From: CAYGZQ01 sp964354375 [NCBI: uncultured Planctomycetota bacterium]
GTDB taxonomy: Bacteria; JAJVIF01; JAPKYR01
NCBI GenBank assembly: GCA_964354375.1
Contig: CAYGZQ010000060.1
Span: forward strand, 7,898 to 24,763
Direction: 5' to 3'
Length of the DNA: 16,866 nucleotides
This document shows positions 1 to 8,979 of this stretch, piece by piece (position 1 is the first letter of the stretch; each line of letters starts with the position of its first letter). Position numbers and translations under genes: made by a program. A model generated the notes under the pieces. The model did no database searches. It was not told the DNA's origin and worked only from the letters and a program-made list of their open reading frames with translations.

Positions 1-122
1 ATATATCACACGGTAGCAGCTACTTTTCGAAGACGAAAAGGTAGCAGCTACCGCTGCCGCAGATATATCACACGGTAGCAGCTACTTTTCGAAGACGAAA
101 AGGTAGCAGCTACCGCTACGGA
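1..122. repeat. Two tandem 62-bp hairpin repeats
   Basis: Two nearly identical units start at 1 and 63; each opens with atatatcacacgg and they differ only near their 3' ends. Each unit folds into a long imperfect stem (12-29 with 34-52, and 74-91 with 96-114) with an AAGA tetraloop and TTTTCG/CGAAAA in the inner stem. The outer part of each arm, GGTAGCAGCTAC(C), is itself a palindrome with one central base, so four copies of a self-complementary 13-mer lie within 103 bp. No T-run follows the stems on the + strand, so this is not a classical intrinsic terminator. The array may continue to the left of the window. It could be a REP/MITE-like element, a terminator or mRNA stabiliser of the preceding gene, or a protein-binding site. 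Confidence 0.9.
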
Positions 123-126
123 GATT

Positions 127-135
127 TGTGATAAT
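127..135 (+). promoter_or_regulatory. Possible extended -10 promoter of the ABC ATPase gene
   Basis: TG at 127-128, one base, then GATAAT at 130-135 matches an extended -10 box (five of six to TATAAT). The region 17 bp upstream falls in the right arm of the second hairpin repeat and has no good -35, as extended -10 promoters allow. Transcription would begin near 142, leaving a leader of about 35 nt before the ATG at 177. This is a motif match only. Confidence 0.35.
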
Positions 136-176
136 ATTCCGCTGAAAGACTCCTGGGGAGAGAAGTCGAGGCAGTC

Positions 177-1282
<1,106 letters not shown>

Positions 1283-1286
<4 letters not shown>

Positions 1287-3115
1287 AAGCCCGACTGGGA
1301 GCGCGCAGGGATCGGGAGAGTCCTCACCAGAAGATCGCGACGGTCCCATGTTATCGCGTTCCAGACGCGGCCGGCAGGTTCATTTGCGGGCAAGGGAGTC
1401 ACTGAGTCTTCATCTTCAAAGTATAGATGTGAACCACGCGACTCTGGACGTTTGATCGCGGCGCGCGCGACGGCAAGACCGGCGACGATGGCGGCCCTTG
1501 CGGAGATCGCGCTAAGTAGTCCGCTCTCTTCAGCATTGATGCGGGATTCAAGAAGCGCGCGCAGATTCGTCTCTGCCTCGGCGAGACCCGAGGGTGTTCT
1601 GATCGGTCCGAGATGTCGAGAGAGAATCTTGCCCACGGTTTGCAGGCACTCGCTGGGCTCAAGGCCGCGTCCGGGCTGGAAGTGCGCGGCGAGTTGAGCA
1701 GATTCGCCATTCGCGAGATCGACAAACTCGATGGCATCCGAAATGGATGCGAGTGCGGCGGCTCCGTTTCCGGCGACGTGACCCATGACCTGGCAGTCGA
1801 GGAGAGAGTTCCCGCCGGGACGGTTGGCGCCGTGCTGACCTCCCGCGACCTCTCCGCACGCGTAAAGGCCCGCGACGCCGGTCTGGGCCTTTGTGTCGAT
1901 GAGAACTCCGCCCTGAAAATGCTGTGCCGCGTGACGCACGTCGATCGGCTGCGAGGCGAGATCGATGTGGCGTTTAGCGAACCAGTCGATGACGAGCGGG
2001 TTGATCTTCGCGAGTCGCTCGATGGGAGTCGAGATGCTTCCGTTGCCGGTGAGGAGGATGCCGCGATTTTCGAACCATGCGCGTACGACCTCGGGGAGGC
2101 GCCTGGCGATATTGGCGGTGTCGACAAAGTCGGGATTGGCGCGATAGTCGAGGGTGACGGTCTCGGCGCGACAGGTCGCGCGCCAGGCGGCAATGTCGAC
2201 TGCGCGGGCGGGCGATTCCGCGCACACGGGCCATGAAGCGCCTTTCATGAAGAGGAGCTCGACCGGGTCGAGGTTGGGGGCGATTTTCCGAACATCCCCC
2301 AGAAGGTCGCGACCATTCGCGCTCATTCTGGGAAAGGCGCGCATGAGGCTTCCGGAGCAGGCGAGCGACGTCGCGGTCGAGGACAGTCCGAACTGGATGA
2401 ACTCGACATTGACGAGCGAGGCTCCGGCTCTCAATGCCGCGAACCAGGGAAGCGCGTCCATTGCGGGCGGGTAAACGTTCTGATCGAAAATCCTCCCCGG
2501 CCCGCCGCACGCAAGGATGATCGAGCGCGCACCGATCGCGAGCCGTTCATCGCCCTGACCTGAAAGGCACAACACGCCCGCGACCCGCTTCCGGTCTGGG
2601 TCGACGAGAATAGAGACAAGGGAGGTGTCGCCGAGAAGGTTTATATCGGTACGTTTTACGGCGATGAGCAGAGCGTGCTCGATATCGCGTGCGGTGTAGG
2701 GTCCCGTGTAGCAGGCGCGCGCGTACCTGGACGCGTCCGTGACGAACTGCCGTGGGCGATTTTTGGGTCCGCAGGCGAAAGGCACTCCGATTTCGGCCAG
2801 CCTCCGATACGCGAGTGGACTCTCCTGTGCCAGGAGGTCGGCGAGATTGGGGTCGGAGACAAAGCGTCCGCCCTCGTAGATATCGCGGGCGTGCTCTCTC
2901 CATGCCGCTTCGCCGCCGGGCTCGGTGAAAGGGAAGGAAACGTGGAAGGCCATGCGGTCGGAACATGCTGCGGCAGTGACCCCGTCGGTGCCCGGCGCTC
3001 CGCGAGAGATGACCGTGACCGAGAATTGCGGCGCAGCTTCCCGTGCAGAGAGCGCGGCGCGCAGCCCCGCTCCGCCCGAGCCGATGACGAGTATGTCGGT
3101 GGTGAGGGTTCTCAT
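1283..3115 (-). CDS. FAD-dependent oxidoreductase, fumarate reductase/succinate dehydrogenase flavoprotein family
   Basis: Soluble flavoprotein of 610 residues, close to SdhA/FrdA length. The N-terminal dinucleotide-binding motif is GSGGAG (12-17). The family's HGANRxGGNSL FAD/substrate motif is at 428-438, HFQGG at 399-403 matches the HxxGG substrate histidine, and RPESRGSH (556-563) is the conserved C-terminal signature. The histidine that carries covalent FAD in SdhA is not apparent near residues 40-52, so FAD is probably non-covalent. The usual FHPT substrate-binding segment reads FGLS (242-245). Fumarate/succinate chemistry is therefore doubtful; oxidation or reduction of another hydroxy or keto acid is possible. 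It lies 19 bp after the alcohol dehydrogenase gene on the same strand, so the two are probably co-transcribed, although its ribosome site is weak. No iron-sulfur or membrane-anchor partner is in the window, so the electron acceptor is unknown. Confidence 0.85.
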
Positions 3116-3134
3116 GACCGTTACTGAGGGGCGA

Positions 3135-4250
3135 TCAGTCGCGGCGGACGGGCTCGAATACGATCTTCATCGCCATCCGCGACGTGAGAAGGTCCCAGGC
3201 TTCGCCGTGCTTTTCCAGGGGGAGACGGTGCGTGACAAGTCGATCGAACGGAAACCTGCCGGTCCGCACGATCTCAAGAGCTCTTGATAGGTGGCGGGTG
3301 CCGCTTGTCCAGACGCCTTGAATTGAGAGATTCCTGATCACGACATCAAAGTGGAGATCGATCGGCACCGCACCCGCAGGTATGCCGAGACCTGGATTTA
3401 GGTATGTACCGCCCCGACGGAGGATCTGCACGGCTTCGGCGAAGGTCGATGGATCGGGCGTGGTGTCGATGACAACATCGGCCCCGACGCGTCCCGTCTG
3501 GTAGAGCATATAGTTGATGATCCTGCATGAATCCATCTCGGACCGGTACAGAACATCGTCGGCGCCGAACTCCTTTGCGATGTCCGCTTTCGGTCCGGGT
3601 GAACGGGTGATGGCAACGACCCATTTCGCGCCGGCATCAACGGCGAACGCGATCTGGTAGGCGGCGAGGGGTCCGGTCCCATAGATCACGACCGTGCAGC
3701 CTTTCGAGATCCCGGACCGTTCGTGCGCATGAGCCGCGGTCGCGCCGGAGCATGTCGCGGACACCAGCACGCCGGGATCGAGCGCGGGATCGATGGGATA
3801 GATGATCGTGCCCTTGCGCAGGAGGATGTGGGTCGCGTAGCTTCCGGAGAGATGGGGAGCATCGGTTGACGATATGTTGATGCCGTAAACTTTGCGCTCG
3901 ACGCACAGATGCCGCTCGCCCTTCAGACAAAAGAAGCACTTGCCGCAGGTGAGACTTCGCTCCCATACGATCGGCATGCCCGGGACGATTTCGCGGCCGT
4001 CATGAAGTGTCGCGCCCTCTCCCGCATTGACAACCTCTCCGACACCCTCGTGGCCGAGGATGATCGGCAGCGGGGTGCGCGGATCGAGCCCGGAGCGGAT
4101 GTGCAGGTCGGACCCGCAGATACCGGCGGCGGTGATTCGCACGAGCGTCTCTCCCTCAGCGGGCTTCGGAAGCGGAAACTCCCTCAGCACGAAGGGCTTT
4201 CCGAAATTTTCGAGGACGAGCGCTCGCGCTGTGGTTGAATCGTGAGTCAA
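3135..4250 (-). CDS. Zinc-dependent medium-chain alcohol/polyol dehydrogenase
   Basis: MDR-superfamily NAD(P)-dependent dehydrogenase of 371 residues, probably oxidising a sugar, polyol or sugar acid, or reducing the keto form. The catalytic zinc site is visible as Cys45 in AGICGSDLH and GHE (66-68). The structural zinc ligands are Cys102, 105, 108 and 116. The coenzyme-binding turn is YGTGPLA (190-196). The second Rossmann strand ends AITRS rather than in an acidic residue, which may favour NADP(H). The start is TTG at 4250, with AAGGAG (complement of 4259-4264) eight bases upstream; no in-frame ATG fits. It is the first gene of a minus-strand pair with the flavoprotein and is divergent from the transporter/catabolic operon, which suggests shared control from the 4251-4349 gap. 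Within MDR, sorbitol-, threonine- and gulonate-type dehydrogenases look alike, so the substrate is not assigned. Confidence 0.9.
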   Translation of the reverse strand: MTHDSTTARALVLENFGKPFVLREFPLPKPAEGETLVRITAAGICGSDLHIRSGLDPRTPLPIILGHEGVGEVVNAGEGATLHDGREIVPGMPIVWERSLTCGKCFFCLKGERHLCVERKVYGINISSTDAPHLSGSYATHILLRKGTIIYPIDPALDPGVLVSATCSGATAAHAHERSGISKGCTVVIYGTGPLAAYQIAFAVDAGAKWVVAITRSPGPKADIAKEFGADDVLYRSEMDSCRIINYMLYQTGRVGADVVIDTTPDPSTFAEAVQILRRGGTYLNPGLGIPAGAVPIDLHFDVVIRNLSIQGVWTSGTRHLSRALEIVRTGRFPFDRLVTHRLPLEKHGEAWDLLTSRMAMKIVFEPVRRD

Positions 4251-4349
4251 CTGACGGGCTCCTTGTGCGACCTGAACCGCAGGGCTACAATACTACACTA
4301 ATTCGGCGGAATTCCAGGCTCTGGAAATCCGAAAACGCTGGAGGAGACC
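4251..4349. promoter_or_regulatory. Divergent promoter region between the dehydrogenase and transporter operons
   Basis: This gap serves the minus-strand dehydrogenase and the plus-strand transport/catabolism operon. On + there is a TACAAT -10-like hexamer (4286-4291), 17 bp after a weak -35 TTGTGC (4263-4268). Downstream lies a short inverted repeat AATTC-ggcg-GAATT (4300-4313), a candidate operator just past the predicted start site. The ribosome site for the fused binding protein (GGAGGAG, 4340-4346) and that of the dehydrogenase (complement of 4259-4264) flank the region. Promoter and operator calls are motif matches only. Confidence 0.35.
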
Positions 4350-6569
4350 ATCCGGATCCGCAACTGGCTCATAGCCGGCCTGATCATCGTGATCGCACTC
4401 GTCGCGGCGACCGCGCCGTTTCATCTCGGGGCGAAACCGAAGCTGAGAGTGCGGGTGATGTACAACGAGTACCAGGACAAGTATTTCAACGATCTTGCGC
4501 GGGAGTTCGAAGCGATGCATCCGGAGATCGACGTGGTGATCGAGCGGGTGACGGGGGGGAGCTGGACGGATTTCGAGATCTCGGTGCTGAACGACTACTG
4601 GAACGGCACGCCCCCCGACGTTGCGCGGATAAACGAGGGCTGGCTGGGACGATTCATCGACGCGGGGCTTCTGGCGCCCGCCCCGGCGGACCTGGCGGAA
4701 TATCTGGACACGCAGCCGGTGTCCGAAGAGATGAAGGACCTGCTTCGACGCGGCGACACGGCATACGGGGTCATCCACTCTGCGACGTGGCAGGCGCTCT
4801 ATTACAACAAGGATCATTTCCGCGAGGCGGGGCTGGACCCCGATCGGCCTCCCGAGACGCTGGACGAGCTGATGGAGTACGCGCGGAAGCTGACGGTTTA
4901 TGACGAGAAGGGGAATGTCGCGCGGGCGGGACTCAGCCTGAGAAAGTCGGGCTACGCGCCCGGGCTGGCGATGAAGTTTTTCGATTACTATTTTTCCGAG
5001 GGCGGGGAGATATTCGACGAATCGAGGCAGCACTGCCTTCTGAATTCTGAGGCGGGAGTAAAGGCAGTTCAATTCCATCTCGATTGTTTATACAAGTATC
5101 GCGTGGACAGCTATGACGTAGTGGGCGACACGGACGGCTTCGTGAAGGGCACGGTGTCGATGTTCTACCGCGATCCGTGGGTGATCAAGTACTTCCACGA
5201 CAACGCGCCGAAACTGGATTACGGGGTCGCGAATATCTGCAGGGGAACGAGATCGTCCACCAACGGCGGCTATTATCCGTTCGTCGTGGCAAGCGGAAGC
5301 CGCGAGAAAGACCTGGCATGGGAGTTCATCCGGCTCGTGATGCAGCCCGACAAGATGGCGGAGTACGCGGTGACGGAGATGCAGGTTCCGTTCGACGCGG
5401 CGGCGAAGAACTACCCGGAGTTCAGGGACAACGAGGCATACAACGTTTACCTGCGCCAGGAGAACGTGAAGCCGTTCCCGTACATCCCGCACCAGAACGA
5501 GGTTTCGGCGCTGATCGGGGAGACGGTCGAGCGGATCTGTCGAAACAACGAGGACCCGAAGAAGGCACTGGATGAGCTTTGCGCGAAGGTCGATCCGCTG
5601 CTCGTGGTGGAGGAGCGTCGCGAGACGGTCTCGCCGAAGGTGGTGAGCGGGGCGATACTGGCAGTGCTGCTCGCGGCGTTCGGGGTCTATGTTCTCGTCT
5701 GGTGGCGTCGCGATCCGTCGGGACGATGGGCGTACCTGCTCGTCGCGCCCATGATCGTCTACTTCGCGATATTCTTCGTGTACCCGATCGTCACGTCGCT
5801 GACGCTGAGTTTCTGGGACTACAATCCGCTCGAGCCCGCCAATCCGTTCATCGGTCTCGGGAATTACATTGAATCCCTGCGCGACCTGAGATTTTTGAAA
5901 GCATTTCTGAATACGGCGATATATTCATTCTGGGTCGTGCTCCTCGGGACGTGCATATCGCTTGCGCTGGCGGTCGTTCTGAACCGGGCGCTCGAGGCGG
6001 TCGGGCTTTACAGGACCCTGTATTTCATCCCGGTCGTGACGTCGATCATGGGGGCGGTCCTGGTGTGGAAGTACATGTACCAGCCGGACGCAAGCGGGCT
6101 TTTCAACATGGTGCTTGGATGGTTTCACGCGGGACCCGTCAACTGGCTGAACGGGAGCGAGAAAGTGGCGCTTGGAAGCCTGATTTTCATGGCGATCTGG
6201 AAGAACATGGGCTTCAACATGATCATCTTCCTGGCCGGGCTGAAGGCGATACCCGATGTCTACTACGAGGCCGCGTCGATCGACGGGGCGAACGAGTGGC
6301 AGAAGTTCAGGCATATAACGCTGCCGTCGCTGGCTCCGACGATCCTCTTCGTCGTGGTAACGTCGCTGATCTCGACCTTCCAGGTATTCACGCAGATCGT
6401 GGGGATGACGGAAGGCGGGCCGAACAACGGCACGAGGACTATCGTGTATCATATTTACGAAGTGGGATTCAAGGATTTTCAGCTTGGATACGCGTCCGCG
6501 GGTGCGGTGATAATGCTGATCGCAGTTGGGTTCATCACGTGGCTGCAGATGAGGATCGCGAGGGAATGA
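4350..6569 (+). CDS. Fused CUT1 sugar-binding protein and MalF-type ABC permease
   Basis: One polypeptide joins an extracellular solute-binding protein to an inner-membrane permease. Counting from the GTG at 4389 (726 residues), 17-410 is a family-1 sugar-binding domain (opening LRVRVMYNEYQDKYF; TPPDVARINEGWL at 74-86). Residues 419-439 form a membrane segment followed by RR. Residues 446-726 are a MalF-like permease with several membrane spans and the EAA loop YYEAASIDGANEW (625-637), which docks the ATPase. The topology is consistent: binding domain outside, anchor passing inward, permease starting in the cytoplasm. The nearest standard start, GTG 4389, would cut a signal sequence in half. 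The open frame extends upstream, encoding RIRNWLIAGLII, and GGAGGAG (4340-4346) sits just before ATC at 4350. I therefore place the start at 4350 (739 residues), either a rare ATC start or an altered ATG. First gene of the operon. Confidence 0.88.
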   Translation: MRIRNWLIAGLIIVIALVAATAPFHLGAKPKLRVRVMYNEYQDKYFNDLAREFEAMHPEIDVVIERVTGGSWTDFEISVLNDYWNGTPPDVARINEGWLGRFIDAGLLAPAPADLAEYLDTQPVSEEMKDLLRRGDTAYGVIHSATWQALYYNKDHFREAGLDPDRPPETLDELMEYARKLTVYDEKGNVARAGLSLRKSGYAPGLAMKFFDYYFSEGGEIFDESRQHCLLNSEAGVKAVQFHLDCLYKYRVDSYDVVGDTDGFVKGTVSMFYRDPWVIKYFHDNAPKLDYGVANICRGTRSSTNGGYYPFVVASGSREKDLAWEFIRLVMQPDKMAEYAVTEMQVPFDAAAKNYPEFRDNEAYNVYLRQENVKPFPYIPHQNEVSALIGETVERICRNNEDPKKALDELCAKVDPLLVVEERRETVSPKVVSGAILAVLLAAFGVYVLVWWRRDPSGRWAYLLVAPMIVYFAIFFVYPIVTSLTLSFWDYNPLEPANPFIGLGNYIESLRDLRFLKAFLNTAIYSFWVVLLGTCISLALAVVLNRALEAVGLYRTLYFIPVVTSIMGAVLVWKYMYQPDASGLFNMVLGWFHAGPVNWLNGSEKVALGSLIFMAIWKNMGFNMIIFLAGLKAIPDVYYEAASIDGANEWQKFRHITLPSLAPTILFVVVTSLISTFQVFTQIVGMTEGGPNNGTRTIVYHIYEVGFKDFQLGYASAGAVIMLIAVGFITWLQMRIARE

Positions 6570-6598
6570 TGCGGTCCGGTTTTCAACGGTGAGACACG

Positions 6599-7474
6599 AT
6601 GCGCATTGCCGACGACATGGTGCGAGAGCGATCGAGGACCGGGATTACCGGGAAACGGGCATGGGTAGCGGTACAGCACGCTCTGTTGCTGATTGGCGGC
6701 CTGATCGTGATCTTCCCTTTCGTGTGGATGGTTCTGACCGCATTCAAGACGAATCCCGAGGTGACGGGCGAGCTGAGGGAATTTCATCTTCTGCCGCGCG
6801 AGTGGCAGTGGGGGAATTTCGCGACGCTCTTCGCGCAGCACCCGATGCTGGTCTACTATCGCAACAGCATTATTTATACACTGATGAGGTCGATCCCATC
6901 GATTTTCTTCGCGGCGCTGACGGGTTTCGCGATTGCCAAGATGCCGTTCAAGGGCAAGGGGATGGTTTGGTTCCTCATCCTCGCGACCCTGATAGTGCCG
7001 TTCCAGGTGCGGCTGATACCGCTTGCGGACCTGATCTTCGGCTGGGGGCTTCGGAATCAGTACTGGGGAGTGGTGCTGCCGGGCCTTATGGAGCCGTTCG
7101 GGATTTTCCTGTTCGCGCAGGCGTGCAAATCGATCCCGAACAGCCTTCTGGAGGCGGCGAAAATGGACGGGTGCAATGCATGGCAGCAATTCGTGCACGT
7201 TGTCCTGCCGCTTGTGATGCCGACGCTGGCGGCGTACGCGATCATCACGTTCATGTGGTCGTGGGGCGAATTTCTGTGGGGCTTCATCGTGGTGACCACG
7301 CCGGACAAGATGCCCCTCGAGGTGGGGATAAAGGGCTTTTCGGGAGAGCACTATTCGAACCTTGTGCAGACGATGGCGGCTGCGACCGTGGCGGTCGCGC
7401 CGGTGATTTTTGTGTTCCTTGCGATGCAACGTCAATTCGTCAAGGGCATGACGCTGTCCGGACTCAAAGGATGA
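6599..7474 (+). CDS. CUT1 sugar ABC transporter permease (MalG/UgpE-like)
   Basis: Second inner-membrane permease subunit, 291 residues, a usual MalG-family size. A cytoplasmic basic N-terminus precedes the first span (about 26-48, IGGLIVIFPFVWMV). Further spans lie near 92-115, 121-141, 156-175, 208-232 and 258-277, making six. The EAA loop is LLEAAKMDGCNAW (183-195). The family-typical end, with an F-V-KGMTLSGLKG tail (280-291), is intact. The ATG at 6599 has a GGTGAG-type site upstream and follows the fused permease by 29 bp. It should pair with the permease half of the preceding gene and the ATPase at 177-1286 to make a complete importer. Confidence 0.95.
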   Translation: MRIADDMVRERSRTGITGKRAWVAVQHALLLIGGLIVIFPFVWMVLTAFKTNPEVTGELREFHLLPREWQWGNFATLFAQHPMLVYYRNSIIYTLMRSIPSIFFAALTGFAIAKMPFKGKGMVWFLILATLIVPFQVRLIPLADLIFGWGLRNQYWGVVLPGLMEPFGIFLFAQACKSIPNSLLEAAKMDGCNAWQQFVHVVLPLVMPTLAAYAIITFMWSWGEFLWGFIVVTTPDKMPLEVGIKGFSGEHYSNLVQTMAAATVAVAPVIFVFLAMQRQFVKGMTLSGLKG

Positions 7475-7492
7475 AGGCGGTGAGACGGTCGA

Positions 7493-8323
7493 ATGGTTGA
7501 GGAGAGAATCAGCATTGTCACGGACGAGATCTCGCAGGATCTCGACGGTGTGGCGAAATTCCTGAGGGATTTCAACCTGAGGACGGTTGAGATCAGGACC
7601 GCAGGCGGACAGCGGGTCCCGTCGATCGAGGACACACTATGGGCCGACTTCAGGAAGCGCGCTCGGGACGAGGGATGGAAGGTATTGCTCCTCAGCCCCG
7701 GGATTTTCAAGGGGCATTACGACGACATGAATAGGACGGGAGAGGAGCTCGACCAGGTGCTTCCGCGGACGATCGAGAAGGCCCGGGAGGCGGAAGCGGA
7801 ATACATCGTGATTTTCGGGTTTATGTGTGCGCCCGACGAGGAGCCGCATTCGCAGGTCCTCAATTCGCTGCGTCGAGCCGCCGATCTTTGTGCGAAGGCG
7901 GGAATCCGTGCGCTTCTGGAGAACGAGCCGGGAACGTTCGCGGACACCGGCGAGAGGATGAAGAGAGTGCTCGATGCGGTCGGGCATCCCAATCTATTCG
8001 CCAACTGGGACCCGTGCAATTCGGCTGTGTTCGATGCGCCGAGCAAACTTGCGAGCGGCGCGAGAGTGCTGGGCGATTACATCAGGCACGTTCACGTGAA
8101 GGACGGGTGCCCGGTACCCGGCAGGCTGTACGCGCGCTACGGTCCGATCGTGACGGGTCACATTGGATGGAAGGAGCATCTCAAGGCTCTGAAGGAGATG
8201 GGGTACAAGGGATTTTTCGGCATCGAGACTCACTACGAGCCTCTCTATGAAGGGTCGGCGACGCTGGTCGGCGAGCTCAGGGCGCTTCTGCAAGAGGTGA
8301 ATTTCTCGGGAGGTGCGGCTTGA
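7493..8323 (+). CDS. Sugar phosphate isomerase/epimerase-like TIM-barrel protein (AP endonuclease 2 fold)
   Basis: Cytoplasmic metal-dependent TIM barrel of 276 residues, in the xylose isomerase-like/AP endonuclease family 2 group, which includes sugar epimerases, isomerases and inosose dehydratases. Candidate metal ligands sit at the expected strand ends: Glu143 (LLENEPG), Asp173 (NWDPCNSA), His199 or His201 (RHVHVKDG) and Glu245 (FFGIETHY). The N-terminus ISIVTDEISQDLDG matches the opening of this family. The start at ATG 7493 lies 18 bp after the permease stop and follows AAGGCGGTGA. Its TGA overlaps the TTG start of the aldolase gene. Position between importer and KDPG-type aldolase suggests it acts early on the imported sugar. 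The sequence alone does not distinguish isomerase, epimerase and dehydratase. Confidence 0.85.
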   Translation: MVEERISIVTDEISQDLDGVAKFLRDFNLRTVEIRTAGGQRVPSIEDTLWADFRKRARDEGWKVLLLSPGIFKGHYDDMNRTGEELDQVLPRTIEKAREAEAEYIVIFGFMCAPDEEPHSQVLNSLRRAADLCAKAGIRALLENEPGTFADTGERMKRVLDAVGHPNLFANWDPCNSAVFDAPSKLASGARVLGDYIRHVHVKDGCPVPGRLYARYGPIVTGHIGWKEHLKALKEMGYKGFFGIETHYEPLYEGSATLVGELRALLQEVNFSGGAA

Positions 8324-8979
8324 GCGAGAACGAGATCAAGGACCGGCTGATCGAGGCGCGGGTGATCGCCGTGGTGAGGGCGGGGGAAGTGGAAATATCA
8401 AGATCGCTGGCGCAGGCCTATATCGCGGCCGGGATCAGGGCGATCGAGCTGACGACGTCCATCCCCGACTGGCGCGCGACTATTGCGGAGGTCGCGGCGG
8501 ACTGCGGGGAGGATACGTTGATCGGGCTCGGGACGGTGATCTCGCCGTACGACGCGATCGAGGCGATCAATCTGGGAGCGAAGTTCATCGTCTCGCCGTA
8601 CATCTGCGAGGATGTCATCGAGGCAGCCAACATGCGGAGCCTGCCGGTGATCCCCGGTGCGCTGACTCCAAGCGAAATTGCATACGCGTATGAACTCGGA
8701 GCCGACATGGTGAAAGTTTTCCCGGCCTCATCGGTCGGAGGCCCGAGCTACATCAAGGCGCTTCTCGCTCCGATGCCCGCCTGGCAGCTTATTCCCACCG
8801 GGGGCGTGACGCGGCAGAACGCGATCGAGTATCTGCGGGCCGGAGCGGTCGCGGTCGGCCTCGGGAGCAACATGGCTCCCGCAGACAAGGTTGAGCAGCG
8901 CGACTGGTGCGCCGTGACCGATTCAGTCAGGACATTTCTCGACGAGCTGCGCGAGAAACTGGAGGAAGGTCCAAAGTGA
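8320..8979 (+). CDS. 2-keto-3-deoxy-6-phosphogluconate/galactonate aldolase
   Basis: Class I aldolase that splits KDPG or KDPGal into pyruvate and glyceraldehyde-3-phosphate, the last step of Entner-Doudoroff-type pathways. The 219-residue protein keeps the Schiff-base lysine Lys132 (MVKVFPAS), catalytic Glu43 (AIELTTS), GLGTV (69-73), PGALTPSE (112-119) and the phosphate-loop PTGGV (159-163) and GLGSN (180-184). The arginine found in Eda as EVTLRT is replaced by Ser47; the galactonate-type enzyme DgoA also lacks this arginine, and PSYIKAL resembles DgoA. A KDPGal-type or relaxed substrate is therefore possible. The start is TTG 8320, overlapping the previous stop by 4 nt, with GGGAGGTG (8308-8315) upstream. 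The next gene again overlaps by 4 nt, so aldolase and kinase are translationally coupled. Confidence 0.92.
   Translation: MSENEIKDRLIEARVIAVVRAGEVEISRSLAQAYIAAGIRAIELTTSIPDWRATIAEVAADCGEDTLIGLGTVISPYDAIEAINLGAKFIVSPYICEDVIEAANMRSLPVIPGALTPSEIAYAYELGADMVKVFPASSVGGPSYIKALLAPMPAWQLIPTGGVTRQNAIEYLRAGAVAVGLGSNMAPADKVEQRDWCAVTDSVRTFLDELREKLEEGPK

Noticed and set aside
1-122. CRISPR array
   Set aside because: Only two units, directly tandem with no distinct spacers, and each unit is a long hairpin; this is a tandem palindromic repeat.
6479-7435. Long open frame on the minus strand over the second permease
   Set aside because: Arg/His-rich low-complexity translation with no domain, opposite a clear MalG-family gene.
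8907-8975. Upstream extension of the kinase
   Set aside because: The extra 23 residues overlap the aldolase gene and do not resemble the family; GTG 8976 has a strong ribosome site and a normal N-terminus.
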